Assembly (NCBI GenBank): GCA_013697015.1
Contig: JACCXL010000102.1
Span: 1-7,026, forward strand
Direction: 5' to 3'
DNA from: Chthoniobacterales bacterium
GTDB lineage: Bacteria; Verrucomicrobiota; Verrucomicrobiia; Chthoniobacterales; UBA10450
DNA length: 7,026 nucleotides
How positions within the stretch are numbered: position 1 is the stretch's first letter; the number at the start of each line of letters is the position of its first letter. The position numbers and the translations under genes are program-made. The notes under the pieces are model-generated. The model ran no database searches, had not been told where the DNA came from, and worked only from the letters and a program-made list of their open reading frames with translations. This document shows, piece after piece, positions 1-6,722 of this stretch.

Positions 1-1007
1 ACTGCTCGATGGATTGGACGATGGGCTCGTTCATCGACGAAGCCTGCACCCGCGTCCGCGAGCAGGTGGGCGATCACAAAGTGGTGCTCGGTCTGAGCGG
101 CGGGGTCGATTCGTCCGTAGTCGCGGCCTTGTTGCACAAAGCGATTGGCGATCAGCTGACGTGCATCTTCGTGAACAACGGTTTCCTGCGGGCGCGGGAG
201 GACGAAATCGTGCAGCGGGTTTTCGTCGAGAATTTTCACGTCCGTTTGAAGTACGTCGACGCTTCCGAGCGTTTTCTCGGTTTGCTCGAGGGAGTCACCG
301 ATCCGGAACAAAAGCGAAAGATCATCGGCAACGAGTTCATCAAGGTCTTCGAGCATGCCACGCAGGAGTTATTAAACGAAGAGCGCGCCAGCGGCGCTGA
401 CGAACATGCGGGCTACCACTTCCTCGCCCAGGGAACGCTCTATCCAGATGTGATCGAGAGCGTCGCGATCGGTGATAATCCGGCGTCATTAATCAAGAGT
501 CATCACAACGTGGGCGGGTTGCCGGAGAAGATGCATTTCGAGCTGGTCGAGCCGGTGCGCCAGCTTTTCAAGGACGAGGTCCGCCAGGCCGGGCTGCAAC
601 TCGGGTTACCGAAAGAGATCGTGTTTCGACAGCCGTTTCCCGGCCCGGGACTCGCGGTTAGGATTCTGGGCGAAGTCACGCCGGAACGTCTGCGGATCCT
701 GCGCGATGCGGATACGATCGTCACTACCGAGATGGAAGCGGCGGAGTGGTATTATCGGGTCTGGCAATCGTTCGCCGTCCTGCTGCCTGTGCGCAGTGTT
801 GGTGTGATGGGCGATCAGCGCACCTATGAGAACACGGTCGCGTTGCGCATTGTCGAAAGTCAGGATGGCATGACAGCCGATTGGGTGCGCATGCCGTATG
901 ATTTGCTGGCGCGAATCTCGAGCCGGATCTGCAACGAAGTCAACGGCGTCAACCGGGTTGTTTACGACATCTCGAGCAAACCGCCGAGCACGATTGAGTG
1001 GGAGTGA
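1..1007 (+). CDS. guaA: GMP synthase (glutamine-hydrolysing), C-terminal part, cut by left edge
   Basis: GMP synthase converts XMP, ATP and glutamine to GMP in cytoplasmic purine synthesis. The visible 334 codons are the ATP-pyrophosphatase domain and the C-terminal dimerisation domain; the N-terminal glutamine amidotransferase domain must lie upstream. Counting from the ATG at position 9, the PP-loop SGGVDSS is at residues 30-36, DPEQKRKIIG at 98-107, GTLYPDVIES at 142-151, KSHHNVGGLP at 163-172, FPGPGLAVR at 210-218 and the usual end KPPSTIEWE at 324-332. The ATG at 9 is not the real start. The frame stays open to the edge, and the codons before it (C-S, then M-D-W-T) match the interdomain linker of E. 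coli GuaA (C-E-A-L-W-T), as I recall that sequence. The segment around residues 115-135 is slightly longer than in E. coli. No U-tailed terminator follows the stop. Confidence 0.98.
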   Translation, partial: CSMDWTMGSFIDEACTRVREQVGDHKVVLGLSGGVDSSVVAALLHKAIGDQLTCIFVNNGFLRAREDEIVQRVFVENFHVRLKYVDASERFLGLLEGVTDPEQKRKIIGNEFIKVFEHATQELLNEERASGADEHAGYHFLAQGTLYPDVIESVAIGDNPASLIKSHHNVGGLPEKMHFELVEPVRQLFKDEVRQAGLQLGLPKEIVFRQPFPGPGLAVRILGEVTPERLRILRDADTIVTTEMEAAEWYYRVWQSFAVLLPVRSVGVMGDQRTYENTVALRIVESQDGMTADWVRMPYDLLARISSRICNEVNGVNRVVYDISSKPPSTIEWE

Positions 1008-1014
1008 AGCTAGG

Positions 1015-1380
1015 TTAGCCGCGTGGGTGCGGAAGCTCCGTTAATTCGCGAGTGTTCCCGCCTTCACGAATTTGAAAATGGGATGGCTTGTCCCTCAAAA
1101 AGCGTGAGCATTTTTTCCTGGGACACGGCTTCAGCACGGTATCTCTGTTCCAAGATTTTGAGTTCAGTTTTCCGGCCGGATCGCGCAGAATGACTGATCC
1201 CGAATCGATCTGTTCCGTAACGTTCGTGTAATGGACGTCATTTTCCCCTTGATGAAGGTTTAGTGGAAGACTGTCGCGAACGACGGCGAACTTGCCGTTA
1301 TAGATCACCAGGTTCGGAGCGCCTACGCTAAGACGACAACTGACAGCGAAGAAACCGATACAGAAAAGAAGAGCGCGCAC
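1015..1380 (-). pseudogene. Remnant of a secreted DUF4139-like protein, frame-disrupted and truncated
   Basis: A 121-codon open frame starts at GTG (1380-1378), with an in-frame TAA four codons upstream. It begins with a signal-peptide-like stretch (about residues 1-21, ending SVGA), then LVIYNGKFAVVRDSLPLNL and later GSVILRDPAGK, which resemble the N-terminus of DUF4139-type proteins known from Verrucomicrobia. After DPAGKL (about 1160-1170) the similarity jumps to another frame: codons from 1162 downward read LKILEQRYR, then VSQEKM and LFEGQAIPF, the expected continuation. That frame stops at 1066-1064. The original frame resumes near the A-run at 1075-1078 with FQIREGG and ends at 1015. 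The pattern fits one lost base and one gained base. Known relatives run to several hundred residues, so most of the gene is missing. It converges with guaA across 7 bases. The family call rests on remembered similarity; a short intact secreted protein is a less likely reading. Confidence 0.62.
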
Positions 1381-1467
1381 GAAAGGTTCTTATCGAGAGT
1401 TCGCCCGAAGGTCCAGACTGCGGTGTTCGCAATCGACAGCAGCGTCATAACACACAAGGCTGCAAGA

Positions 1468-4272
1468 ATGAACGCTGAACGAGCGCGCCTGGCGGAGAAC
1501 GACGCAAACGAGCAGCGCTGGAAGCGGTGGGGCCCATACCTGAGCGAACGTGCCTGGGGCACAGTGCGTGAAGATTACAGCGCGAACGGGGACGCCTGGA
1601 ATTATTTCCCGCACGAACACGCCCGCTCACGTGCCTACCGCTGGAGTGAGGATGGCATTGCCGGAATCTGCGATGCCAAGCAACGCCTTTGCCTGGCCTT
1701 CGCGTTCTGGAACGAGCGCGATCCGATTCTGAAAGAGCGCTTCTTCGGACTGACCGGACCGCAGGGCAACCACGGCGAGGACGTGAAGGAAATCTATTTC
1801 TACACGGACAGCACGCCGACGCACAGCTACATGCGGATGACCTACCGTTATCCGCAGGCCGCCTTTCCATACGAAGAACTGATCGAGCGAAACGCGGGGC
1901 GTTCCCGGCAGGAAGGGGAGTTGGAGCTTTGGGACACAAACGCGCTGGCCGATGGTTTTTTCGATATCGACGTCGAGTACGCCAAGTACGCGCCGGAGGA
2001 CATTCTGGTTCGCGTCACCGCCACGAACTGCGGCCGGAGCGCGGCGCCGCTGCATATTCTACCGACTCTCTGGTTTCGAAACACCTGGAGCTGGGGGCGC
2101 GATCCGCGCCGGCCAAACCTTAAAGTCGGCGAGCGAGCGGGGGAAAATGTATCGGTGGTTGAGGCGAGCCACGACTTGCTCGGTGAATATGTGCTGGCGT
2201 GTGAGGAAACGCCGACGCTGTTGTTCGCCGAGAACGAGACCAACAACGTCCGTCTTTGGGGCGCGCCCAATGCCAGCGCCTACGTCAAAGATTCGATCAA
2301 CGACTGTGTCGTGCACGGTAATCCGGCTGCGGTGAATCCGGCGCGCGCGGGAACGAAAGCCGCTGCGCATTACCGGTTTGAGATCGCGGCCGGGGAATCG
2401 CGCACGATTCGCCTTCGTTTCACGCGCACGGACGATCTGGGGAGCGCACGCGGCTCGCGTGGTGTTCGCGGCGACTCGCCGCGAATCTCTCCGGAAATGA
2501 AATTAAATCCGCCTGACGAGTCGCCAGTCGGGGCACGCGAGTCGCGTGCCCTCCCCGGAAAAGACTCGCGCGATCCGTTTTCTGATTTCGACGCGATTTT
2601 CAACCGGCGAAAGGCTGAGGCGGACGACTTTTACGCTGCGCTCGCACCGCGGAACCTGAGCGAAGAACATAAGGCAATCCACCGGCAAGCTCTCGCGGGG
2701 ATGCTTTGGAGCAAACAGTTTTATCACTACATCGTGGAAGATTGGCTGACCGGAGATCCAGGCCAGCCGGCTCCTCCGGCGGCACGATTGCGAGGACGCA
2801 ACGGCGAGTGGGGTCACCTTTACAACGAGCGCATCATGTCGATGCCGGATAAATGGGAATATCCCTGGTTCGCCTCTTGGGATCTGGCGTTCCATTGCAT
2901 TCCGCTCGCCCTGGTTGATCCGGAGTTCGCCAAGAGCCAGCTCGACCTGATCGTGCGCGAATGGTATCAGCACGCGAACGGTCAGGTGCCCGCCTACGAG
3001 TGGAACTTCGGCGACGTTAATCCGCCCGTCCTCGGCTGGGCTGCATGGCGTGTCTACAAGATCGAGCAACGCGAGACGGGCACGGGCGACCGGGCTTTTC
3101 TCGAAACGGTTTTCCATAAGTTGCTGATCAATTTCACCTGGTGGGTGAACCGGAAGGATTCCGAGGGAAACAACATTTTCCAGGGCGGGTTTCTCGGGCT
3201 CGATAACATCGGCGTCTTCGACCGCAGCGCCACGCTCCCGGGCGGCGGGCATCTCGAGCAAAGCGACGGCACCAGTTGGATGGGAATGTTTTGCCTGAAC
3301 ATGATGCGCATCGCGCTCGAGCTGGCACGCCAAAATCCGGTCTACGAAAATATCGCGACGAAATTCTTCGAGCATTTTCTCGGCATCGCCGCCGCCATGA
3401 ACAACGTAGGCGACGGCCTTGGTTTATGGGATCCGGAGAACGAATTTTTTTACGATGTGCTCCGTCTGCCTAACGAGCGAAACATTCCGCTACGCGTGCG
3501 TTCCCTCGTGGGATTGATGCCATTGCTCGCGGTGGAAACGATCGAGCCGGAACTGCTCGACGCGATGCCAGGGTTCAAACTGCGGCTGGAATGGTATCTC
3601 GATAACCGGCCTGATCTGGCCGCGCTCATTTCGCGCTGGCAGCAGCCCGGGGCCGGGGCGCGCCGCTTGATTGCATTAACGCGCGGCCATCGCATGAAAG
3701 CGCTGCTCCGTCGCATGCTCGATCCGGAAGAATTTCTCAGTCCGTTCGGTGTTCGGTCCGTGAGCAAGTTTCACCGGGATCACCCCTACATTTTGCGCGT
3801 CGATGGCGGGGAGAAAGTCGTCCATTACGAGCCGGCCGAGTCCCAGACGAATCTTTTCGGAGGCAATTCCAATTGGCGCGGCCCGATCTGGTTCCCGATT
3901 AACTATCTCCTGATCGAGTCACTGCAGAAATTTCACCATTACTATGCCGACGATTTCCGCGTGGAATGCCCGACCGGTTCCGGAAAATTTCTCTCCCTCG
4001 ATGAGATCGCGAACGAACTCTCGAATCGACTAATCGCGTTATGGCTGCGCGGCGAGAACGGCCGGCGTCCGTTTGCGCGCGCTTCCGGCGATGCCGTACA
4101 CGACGAGCGCGACCGATATCGCTACTGGTTCCACGAATACTTTCACGCGGACACGGGAGCGGGGTTGGGCGCGACCCATCAAACCGGTTGGACCGGTCTG
4201 GTGGCGAAACTGATTCAGCAACAAGGCATGCGCGGCACAATAACCAAGCGTGATCCATTCACAGATCTGTAG
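1468..4272 (+). CDS. GH63 / MGH1-like glycoside hydrolase (bacterial 'glucosidase'), carrying an in-frame repeat insertion
   Basis: This is a 934-residue protein with no signal peptide, so probably cytoplasmic, and it resembles the roughly 900-residue bacterial 'glucosidase' group of family GH63. The N-terminal beta domain contains WGPYLSERAWGTVREDYS (21-38), NHGEDVKE (101-108) and WFRNTWSWG (202-210). An extra segment at about 324-363 is encoded by an inverted-repeat element. The (alpha/alpha)6 barrel follows with ASWDLAFH (D472), VPAYEWNFGDVNPP (E511, D516), GGNSNWRGPIWFP (W803) and FHEYFHADTGAGLGATHQTGWTG (E890). By analogy with YgjK and other GH63 enzymes, a late glutamate such as E890 is a candidate base and an aspartate in the middle motifs a candidate acid; I cannot assign these firmly. 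GH63 enzymes invert alpha-glucosidic or mannosylglycerate bonds; the substrate here is unknown. I chose ATG 1468, with AAGG about eight bases before it, over an in-frame GTG at 1423, because relatives appear to begin at this MNAE-like sequence. Confidence 0.9.
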   Translation: MNAERARLAENDANEQRWKRWGPYLSERAWGTVREDYSANGDAWNYFPHEHARSRAYRWSEDGIAGICDAKQRLCLAFAFWNERDPILKERFFGLTGPQGNHGEDVKEIYFYTDSTPTHSYMRMTYRYPQAAFPYEELIERNAGRSRQEGELELWDTNALADGFFDIDVEYAKYAPEDILVRVTATNCGRSAAPLHILPTLWFRNTWSWGRDPRRPNLKVGERAGENVSVVEASHDLLGEYVLACEETPTLLFAENETNNVRLWGAPNASAYVKDSINDCVVHGNPAAVNPARAGTKAAAHYRFEIAAGESRTIRLRFTRTDDLGSARGSRGVRGDSPRISPEMKLNPPDESPVGARESRALPGKDSRDPFSDFDAIFNRRKAEADDFYAALAPRNLSEEHKAIHRQALAGMLWSKQFYHYIVEDWLTGDPGQPAPPAARLRGRNGEWGHLYNERIMSMPDKWEYPWFASWDLAFHCIPLALVDPEFAKSQLDLIVREWYQHANGQVPAYEWNFGDVNPPVLGWAAWRVYKIEQRETGTGDRAFLETVFHKLLINFTWWVNRKDSEGNNIFQGGFLGLDNIGVFDRSATLPGGGHLEQSDGTSWMGMFCLNMMRIALELARQNPVYENIATKFFEHFLGIAAAMNNVGDGLGLWDPENEFFYDVLRLPNERNIPLRVRSLVGLMPLLAVETIEPELLDAMPGFKLRLEWYLDNRPDLAALISRWQQPGAGARRLIALTRGHRMKALLRRMLDPEEFLSPFGVRSVSKFHRDHPYILRVDGGEKVVHYEPAESQTNLFGGNSNWRGPIWFPINYLLIESLQKFHHYYADDFRVECPTGSGKFLSLDEIANELSNRLIALWLRGENGRRPFARASGDAVHDERDRYRYWFHEYFHADTGAGLGATHQTGWTGLVAKLIQQQGMRGTITKRDPFTDL
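2439..2556. repeat. 118-bp nested inverted-repeat element (MITE/REPIN-like) inside the GH63 gene
   Basis: The ends are 23-base inverted repeats, 2439-2461 and 2534-2556, identical at 21 of 23 positions, bounded by GGGGAG and CTCCCC. Inside lies a second perfect 9-base inverted repeat, GGCGACTCG at 2470-2478 and CGAGTCGCC at 2517-2525. Exactly 8 bases separate inner and outer arms on both sides, and an AT-richer 38-base centre remains, so the unit is symmetric. Each half also holds local palindromes: TTCGCGGCGA-C-TCGCCGCGAA (2465-2485) and GGGCACGCGA, one G, TCGCGTGCCC (2531-2551). The element is read through without a stop and encodes a Gly/Arg/Ser/Pro-rich segment, about residues 324-363. 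No target-site duplication is clear. No transposase and no second copy lie in the window, so mobility is inferred from architecture only. Confidence 0.82.
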
Positions 4273-4277
4273 GAGGG

Positions 4278-4293
4278 GCCCGAAATCTCGGGC
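4278..4293. terminator. Small hairpin between convergent genes, possible weak terminator
   Basis: GCCCGA and TCGGGC form a perfect 6-bp stem with the loop AATC, starting 5 bases after the GH63 stop codon. The module fragment on the other strand ends at 4357, so this lies in an 84-base convergent gap. There is no U-tract on either strand, so intrinsic termination is uncertain. Confidence 0.28.
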
Positions 4294-4356
4294 AACCACT
4301 CCCGCCTACCGGGCCACCCAACGAGAGGCGGAGACGCACGCCAGAGGCTGTGCTAC

Positions 4357-4827
4357 TCAGTTCAGTCCGTAAACTTCCACTAGGGCCACGCCGGTGGTGT
4401 TATTGTTTCCGGGTACGATTGCAGTGTAAGACGCCGGCGGAAGCGTCGCGACGATGGCTGACTCCAAGTCGTTAGTCGGCGGCACGGTTGTCGCGATGAT
4501 CTCGGGTTCCTGCGTGCTCCGCCAGTTGTCATTGGACATTAACAATCCGCCGTTGGCATCATGCAGTTCGAGTATCGGATCCGCCAGTTTACCAGATACC
4601 GGCAGCGACGGGCCGATCGCGCGCACGATCACTTTCTCGCTCTCCGGCCCGAGGATGATAAAGCCGCCGATCAACACGTTGTTGCCAGTCTGGACCAAGG
4701 CACTCTCCGGCAGTCCGGCCATTGATAAAGGCACGAGCAACGATCTGACCGGCACCTTAAGGATTTGCCATTGGCGGTACTGATTTGCCGCATCAGGAAC
4801 GACCAAATTCAACCCCGCAATGGCGAG
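4357..4827 (-). pseudogene. Orphan C-terminal beta module typical of secreted Verrucomicrobia proteins; no ATG start
   Basis: The open frame between stops holds about 156 codons; the first plausible start is TTG at 4812-4810, giving 151 residues. From about residue 41 it reads TGNNVLIGGFIILG, then VIVRAIGPSLP, LADPILELHDANGGLL, SNDNWRSTQEPEI, PTNDLESAIVATLPP and TGVALVEVYGLN at the stop. I recognise this pattern as a module that often closes large secreted or extracellular verrucomicrobial proteins. Here the module is intact to its normal end but stands alone: no signal peptide, no large upstream domain and no good ribosome site. It starts only 27 bases beyond the stop of the haloperoxidase on the same strand, so co-transcription is possible. 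I read it as the surviving tail of a deleted larger gene. A real small protein with a TTG start remains possible. Its function is unknown; a role as a surface or sorting domain is only a guess. Confidence 0.7.
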
Positions 4828-4854
4828 CTAAGAAACAGCGAGTGAGACGTTCGC

Positions 4855-6363
4855 TCAGCGGCCGGTCCGATGCAGCGGCGCAAATGCGTGCGAGAAAACG
4901 TAATCCGCCACACGGCGGCCTTGTGCAATTCCTTCGGTCTTGTCGAACGACCAGTGAATGCCGAGATAAATCCGGCTTTGGCCATTCTCTTCCTCGGCTT
5001 GCGAAAGAGTCGAAAAACTGCGCGGCATATAGGGACGGATATTGCCGTCGTTGCCTCTGGTGAAACCGTTAAACTCGTCGGAGACAAAAGTGAAACCGAT
5101 CCGGTCAGTTCCATAAAAGCGACGCAGAATCTCAAAGATCGCCCCGCCGAAGCCGGCGTGTCCAGACGGGTAGGCCGGAAATGGCGGCGTGAAGTTCGGT
5201 CCGTGCAGGTTGCTGGCGGGCGCGCCGAGCGGCAGAAACGTCGGATCGCCCATTGTCAGCGCGTTCCCGTCACCTGTCCCCGACGGGCCGGTGCCAGGGT
5301 CGGATTCGCGAATCCCGGTGATCGGCCGCCAAAAGTCCCAGTAATACTTCGAATCCCATACTGCGATGCCGGTGTCGGCCATCGCGACATTGACCAGCGC
5401 GAGCAAGCGCGCCAGCTCTGTCGCACCGAGGTGCGTTTGATCGGCGATTTGCACGACGATCTGATTATAGAGTCTGGGCGGGGCACAGAGGCTCGGCGTC
5501 CCGTCATAAGCCCAAAATATACCGATGAATGTTTGCTCCGGTGTCCGCTGCGTAGGCGTAATCAGTCCATCACCGCCGAAGTTTCTCGTTTCATTATAAG
5601 CGGTCGCGTATTCGGCACTCGTCAAAGCCGGGGGAGGCGGCGTGCGAAACTGCTTTGATGTTGTGAGGACGAACGGCCGGCAGGCCCCCCAATGCGCACC
5701 CAGTGCGAGCGGAATGAGACTGATCGGATCCTGCCGCCAATGGCCCGCTAAATTCGTCGTCAGGTAGTCGATTTCGACGTGCGGTTCGCCAATCTCAGAG
5801 CCATCAGCGGCGCGCAGCACGAGAAGCGCAGTCGCCACACGCTGGCCCAAATCAATTCCATTTTTCCTGGCGGATTTGTTTTGAATCCGCAGGAGGTCCG
5901 CGGCGAGCCAGCCATCGAAGCTCGCGGTTTGCGAAGGATAAAGCGCCCGCAGAGTATCGTGCGCCGCCTGGCTGATGGCGGCGTCGAGGGAGACAGGACC
6001 GCGCGTCGCCTGGATTCCGGTGTAACTCTGGTAACGATGCGTTACCGCGTTGACCGCGTCGAAGATCGCGATGTGCACGATGGCCATCGCGCGAGCGGCG
6101 CGGCCGGGCCCGAGTTGCTCGCCGAAAACGCGATTCTCGCCGGGAGCGACGGGGGTGTGGTCGAGTCCGGTGGCATCAATCGCGATCTGGTTCCAGCGAT
6201 GAATCGCGTCCGTCCCCAGCTTGGGGCCGGCGGGAGCCGTTGCTGCTAGCGACCTCGCGCGGAAACGCTCGCCGAAGGCTCCGCGAAATCCCGCATCGGT
6301 CGGTCGCGCGGAGACGGTGATCACCGCGGTGGAGAAAGCAATTGCGAGAGAAAACTTATTCAT
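4855..6363 (-). CDS. Secreted vanadium-dependent haloperoxidase, chloroperoxidase-type (PAP2 superfamily)
   Basis: This 502-residue enzyme should oxidise halides with hydrogen peroxide to hypohalous acid, using vanadate held by the fold it shares with acid phosphatases. The complete vanadate signature is present. K339-x6-R346-P347 lies in SKYYWDFWRPITGIR, PSGH is at 399-402 (S400, H402), and SR-x5-H-x3-D is at S463-R464, H470 (predicted axial ligand) and D474. The residue seven before H402 is F395, as in the Curvularia chloroperoxidase (Phe397); bromoperoxidases have His there, so a chloroperoxidase type is inferred. Residues 1-19 (MNKFSLAIAFSTAVITVSA) look like a signal peptide, so it acts outside the cytoplasm. 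The start is ATG at 6363-6361, with a purine-rich GAAAAG a few bases before it. The C-terminus ADYVFSHAFAPL is a normal family end, so the gene is complete. Actual halide preference and substrate cannot be read from sequence, and a PAP2 phosphatase activity is the alternative. Confidence 0.94.
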   Translation of the reverse strand: MNKFSLAIAFSTAVITVSARPTDAGFRGAFGERFRARSLAATAPAGPKLGTDAIHRWNQIAIDATGLDHTPVAPGENRVFGEQLGPGRAARAMAIVHIAIFDAVNAVTHRYQSYTGIQATRGPVSLDAAISQAAHDTLRALYPSQTASFDGWLAADLLRIQNKSARKNGIDLGQRVATALLVLRAADGSEIGEPHVEIDYLTTNLAGHWRQDPISLIPLALGAHWGACRPFVLTTSKQFRTPPPPALTSAEYATAYNETRNFGGDGLITPTQRTPEQTFIGIFWAYDGTPSLCAPPRLYNQIVVQIADQTHLGATELARLLALVNVAMADTGIAVWDSKYYWDFWRPITGIRESDPGTGPSGTGDGNALTMGDPTFLPLGAPASNLHGPNFTPPFPAYPSGHAGFGGAIFEILRRFYGTDRIGFTFVSDEFNGFTRGNDGNIRPYMPRSFSTLSQAEEENGQSRIYLGIHWSFDKTEGIAQGRRVADYVFSHAFAPLHRTGR

Positions 6364-6402
6364 GACTTTTCTTTTTTGGCCGACTTACCAGCGGCCGCGG
6401 CG

Positions 6403-6408
6403 ATTTTA
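6403..6408 (-). promoter_or_regulatory. Possible -10 box upstream of the haloperoxidase
   Basis: On the minus strand, TAAAAT (one mismatch to TATAAT) lies about 40 bases before the haloperoxidase ATG, within CTTTTGATAAAAT. No good TTGACA-like -35 is seen at 16-18 bases spacing, so this is only a candidate. Confidence 0.2.
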
Positions 6409-6638
6409 TCAAAAGTGTGGTCCCTATGGAAGCTTAAAGAGTATCATTCTAAGGCTCCGGGGAAACTCGAGAGCGACGGCGCGTGATTGAAATCGGTTCG
6501 AATCCTGCGGCAGGGGTTCGCCTACTGGGTAATGCGAATCCCGCCGCGGCGGATCACTTCGGTATCGAACTGGGTCGGCCCGAAGAGGGGCGCGGCGTTG
6601 GTATTATCAGCGCGATCCCATTCACAGCTAACGGGTGG

Positions 6639-6672
6639 TTGGTGAGGTGCTTGTTGCCAAGCGCCTCACCAA
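6639..6672. terminator. Strong 15-bp hairpin downstream of the MauE-like gene
   Basis: The arms 6639-6653 (TTGGTGAGGTGCTTG) and 6658-6672 (CAAGCGCCTCACCAA) pair over 15 bases with a single T-G wobble type mismatch and the loop TTGC. It lies about 50 bases beyond the stop of the minus-strand MauE-like gene, a fitting place for a transcript end. Neither strand has a U-run after the stem, so it may protect RNA ends or act with Rho instead. It could also be a small dispersed repeat. Confidence 0.5.
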
Positions 6673-6722
6673 AGGAACAGGCGTTGGCGCAACCGCCTCT
6701 ATCTTTCTTGCCTCGGCGAATG

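Larger units (their letters stand above)
6364..6722. other. Gene-poor stretch between the haloperoxidase and the MauE-like gene
   Basis: No convincing gene is visible in these 359 bases. They hold the upstream region of the haloperoxidase, a GC palindrome CCGCCGCGGCGG (6541-6552) and a strong hairpin (6639-6672). On the minus strand a 47-codon frame from 6665 to a TAG at 6524-6522 ends in the protein-like string FGPTQFDTEVIRRGGIRITQ, but it has no usual start codon and I do not recognise it. It could be the end of a decayed gene or chance. Confidence 0.6.

Noticed and set aside
1423..1467. Upstream in-frame GTG as the GH63 start
   Set aside because: It would add 15 residues with no family-like sequence; the ATG at 1468 has a plausible AAGG and matches where relatives begin.
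1323..1620. Minus-strand open frames overlapping the 5' end of the GH63 gene, one with a hydrophobic stretch
   Set aside because: They overlap the strongly conserved start of the GH63 protein and show no recognisable family; they are most likely shadow frames of GC-rich coding DNA.
2503..3375. Long minus-strand open frame (290 codons) opposite the GH63 gene
   Set aside because: It lies antisense to the conserved catalytic region, its sequence has no recognisable domain, and long antisense frames are expected here from codon bias.
4837..4855. AGCGA/TCGCT hairpin followed by GTTTCTT after the haloperoxidase stop (minus strand)
   Set aside because: The stem is only 5 bp with a 9-base loop and overlaps the stop codon; too weak to call a terminator.
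4870..5658. Plus-strand open frame (262 codons) opposite the haloperoxidase
   Set aside because: It is antisense to the signature motifs of a clear vanadium haloperoxidase; the translation is Arg-rich and resembles no family.
6494..6506. GGTTCGAATCC-like string resembling a tRNA T-arm
   Set aside because: The flanking bases do not form a 5-bp T stem, and no anticodon arm or acceptor stem can be built on either strand; TTCGAA is palindromic and common by chance.
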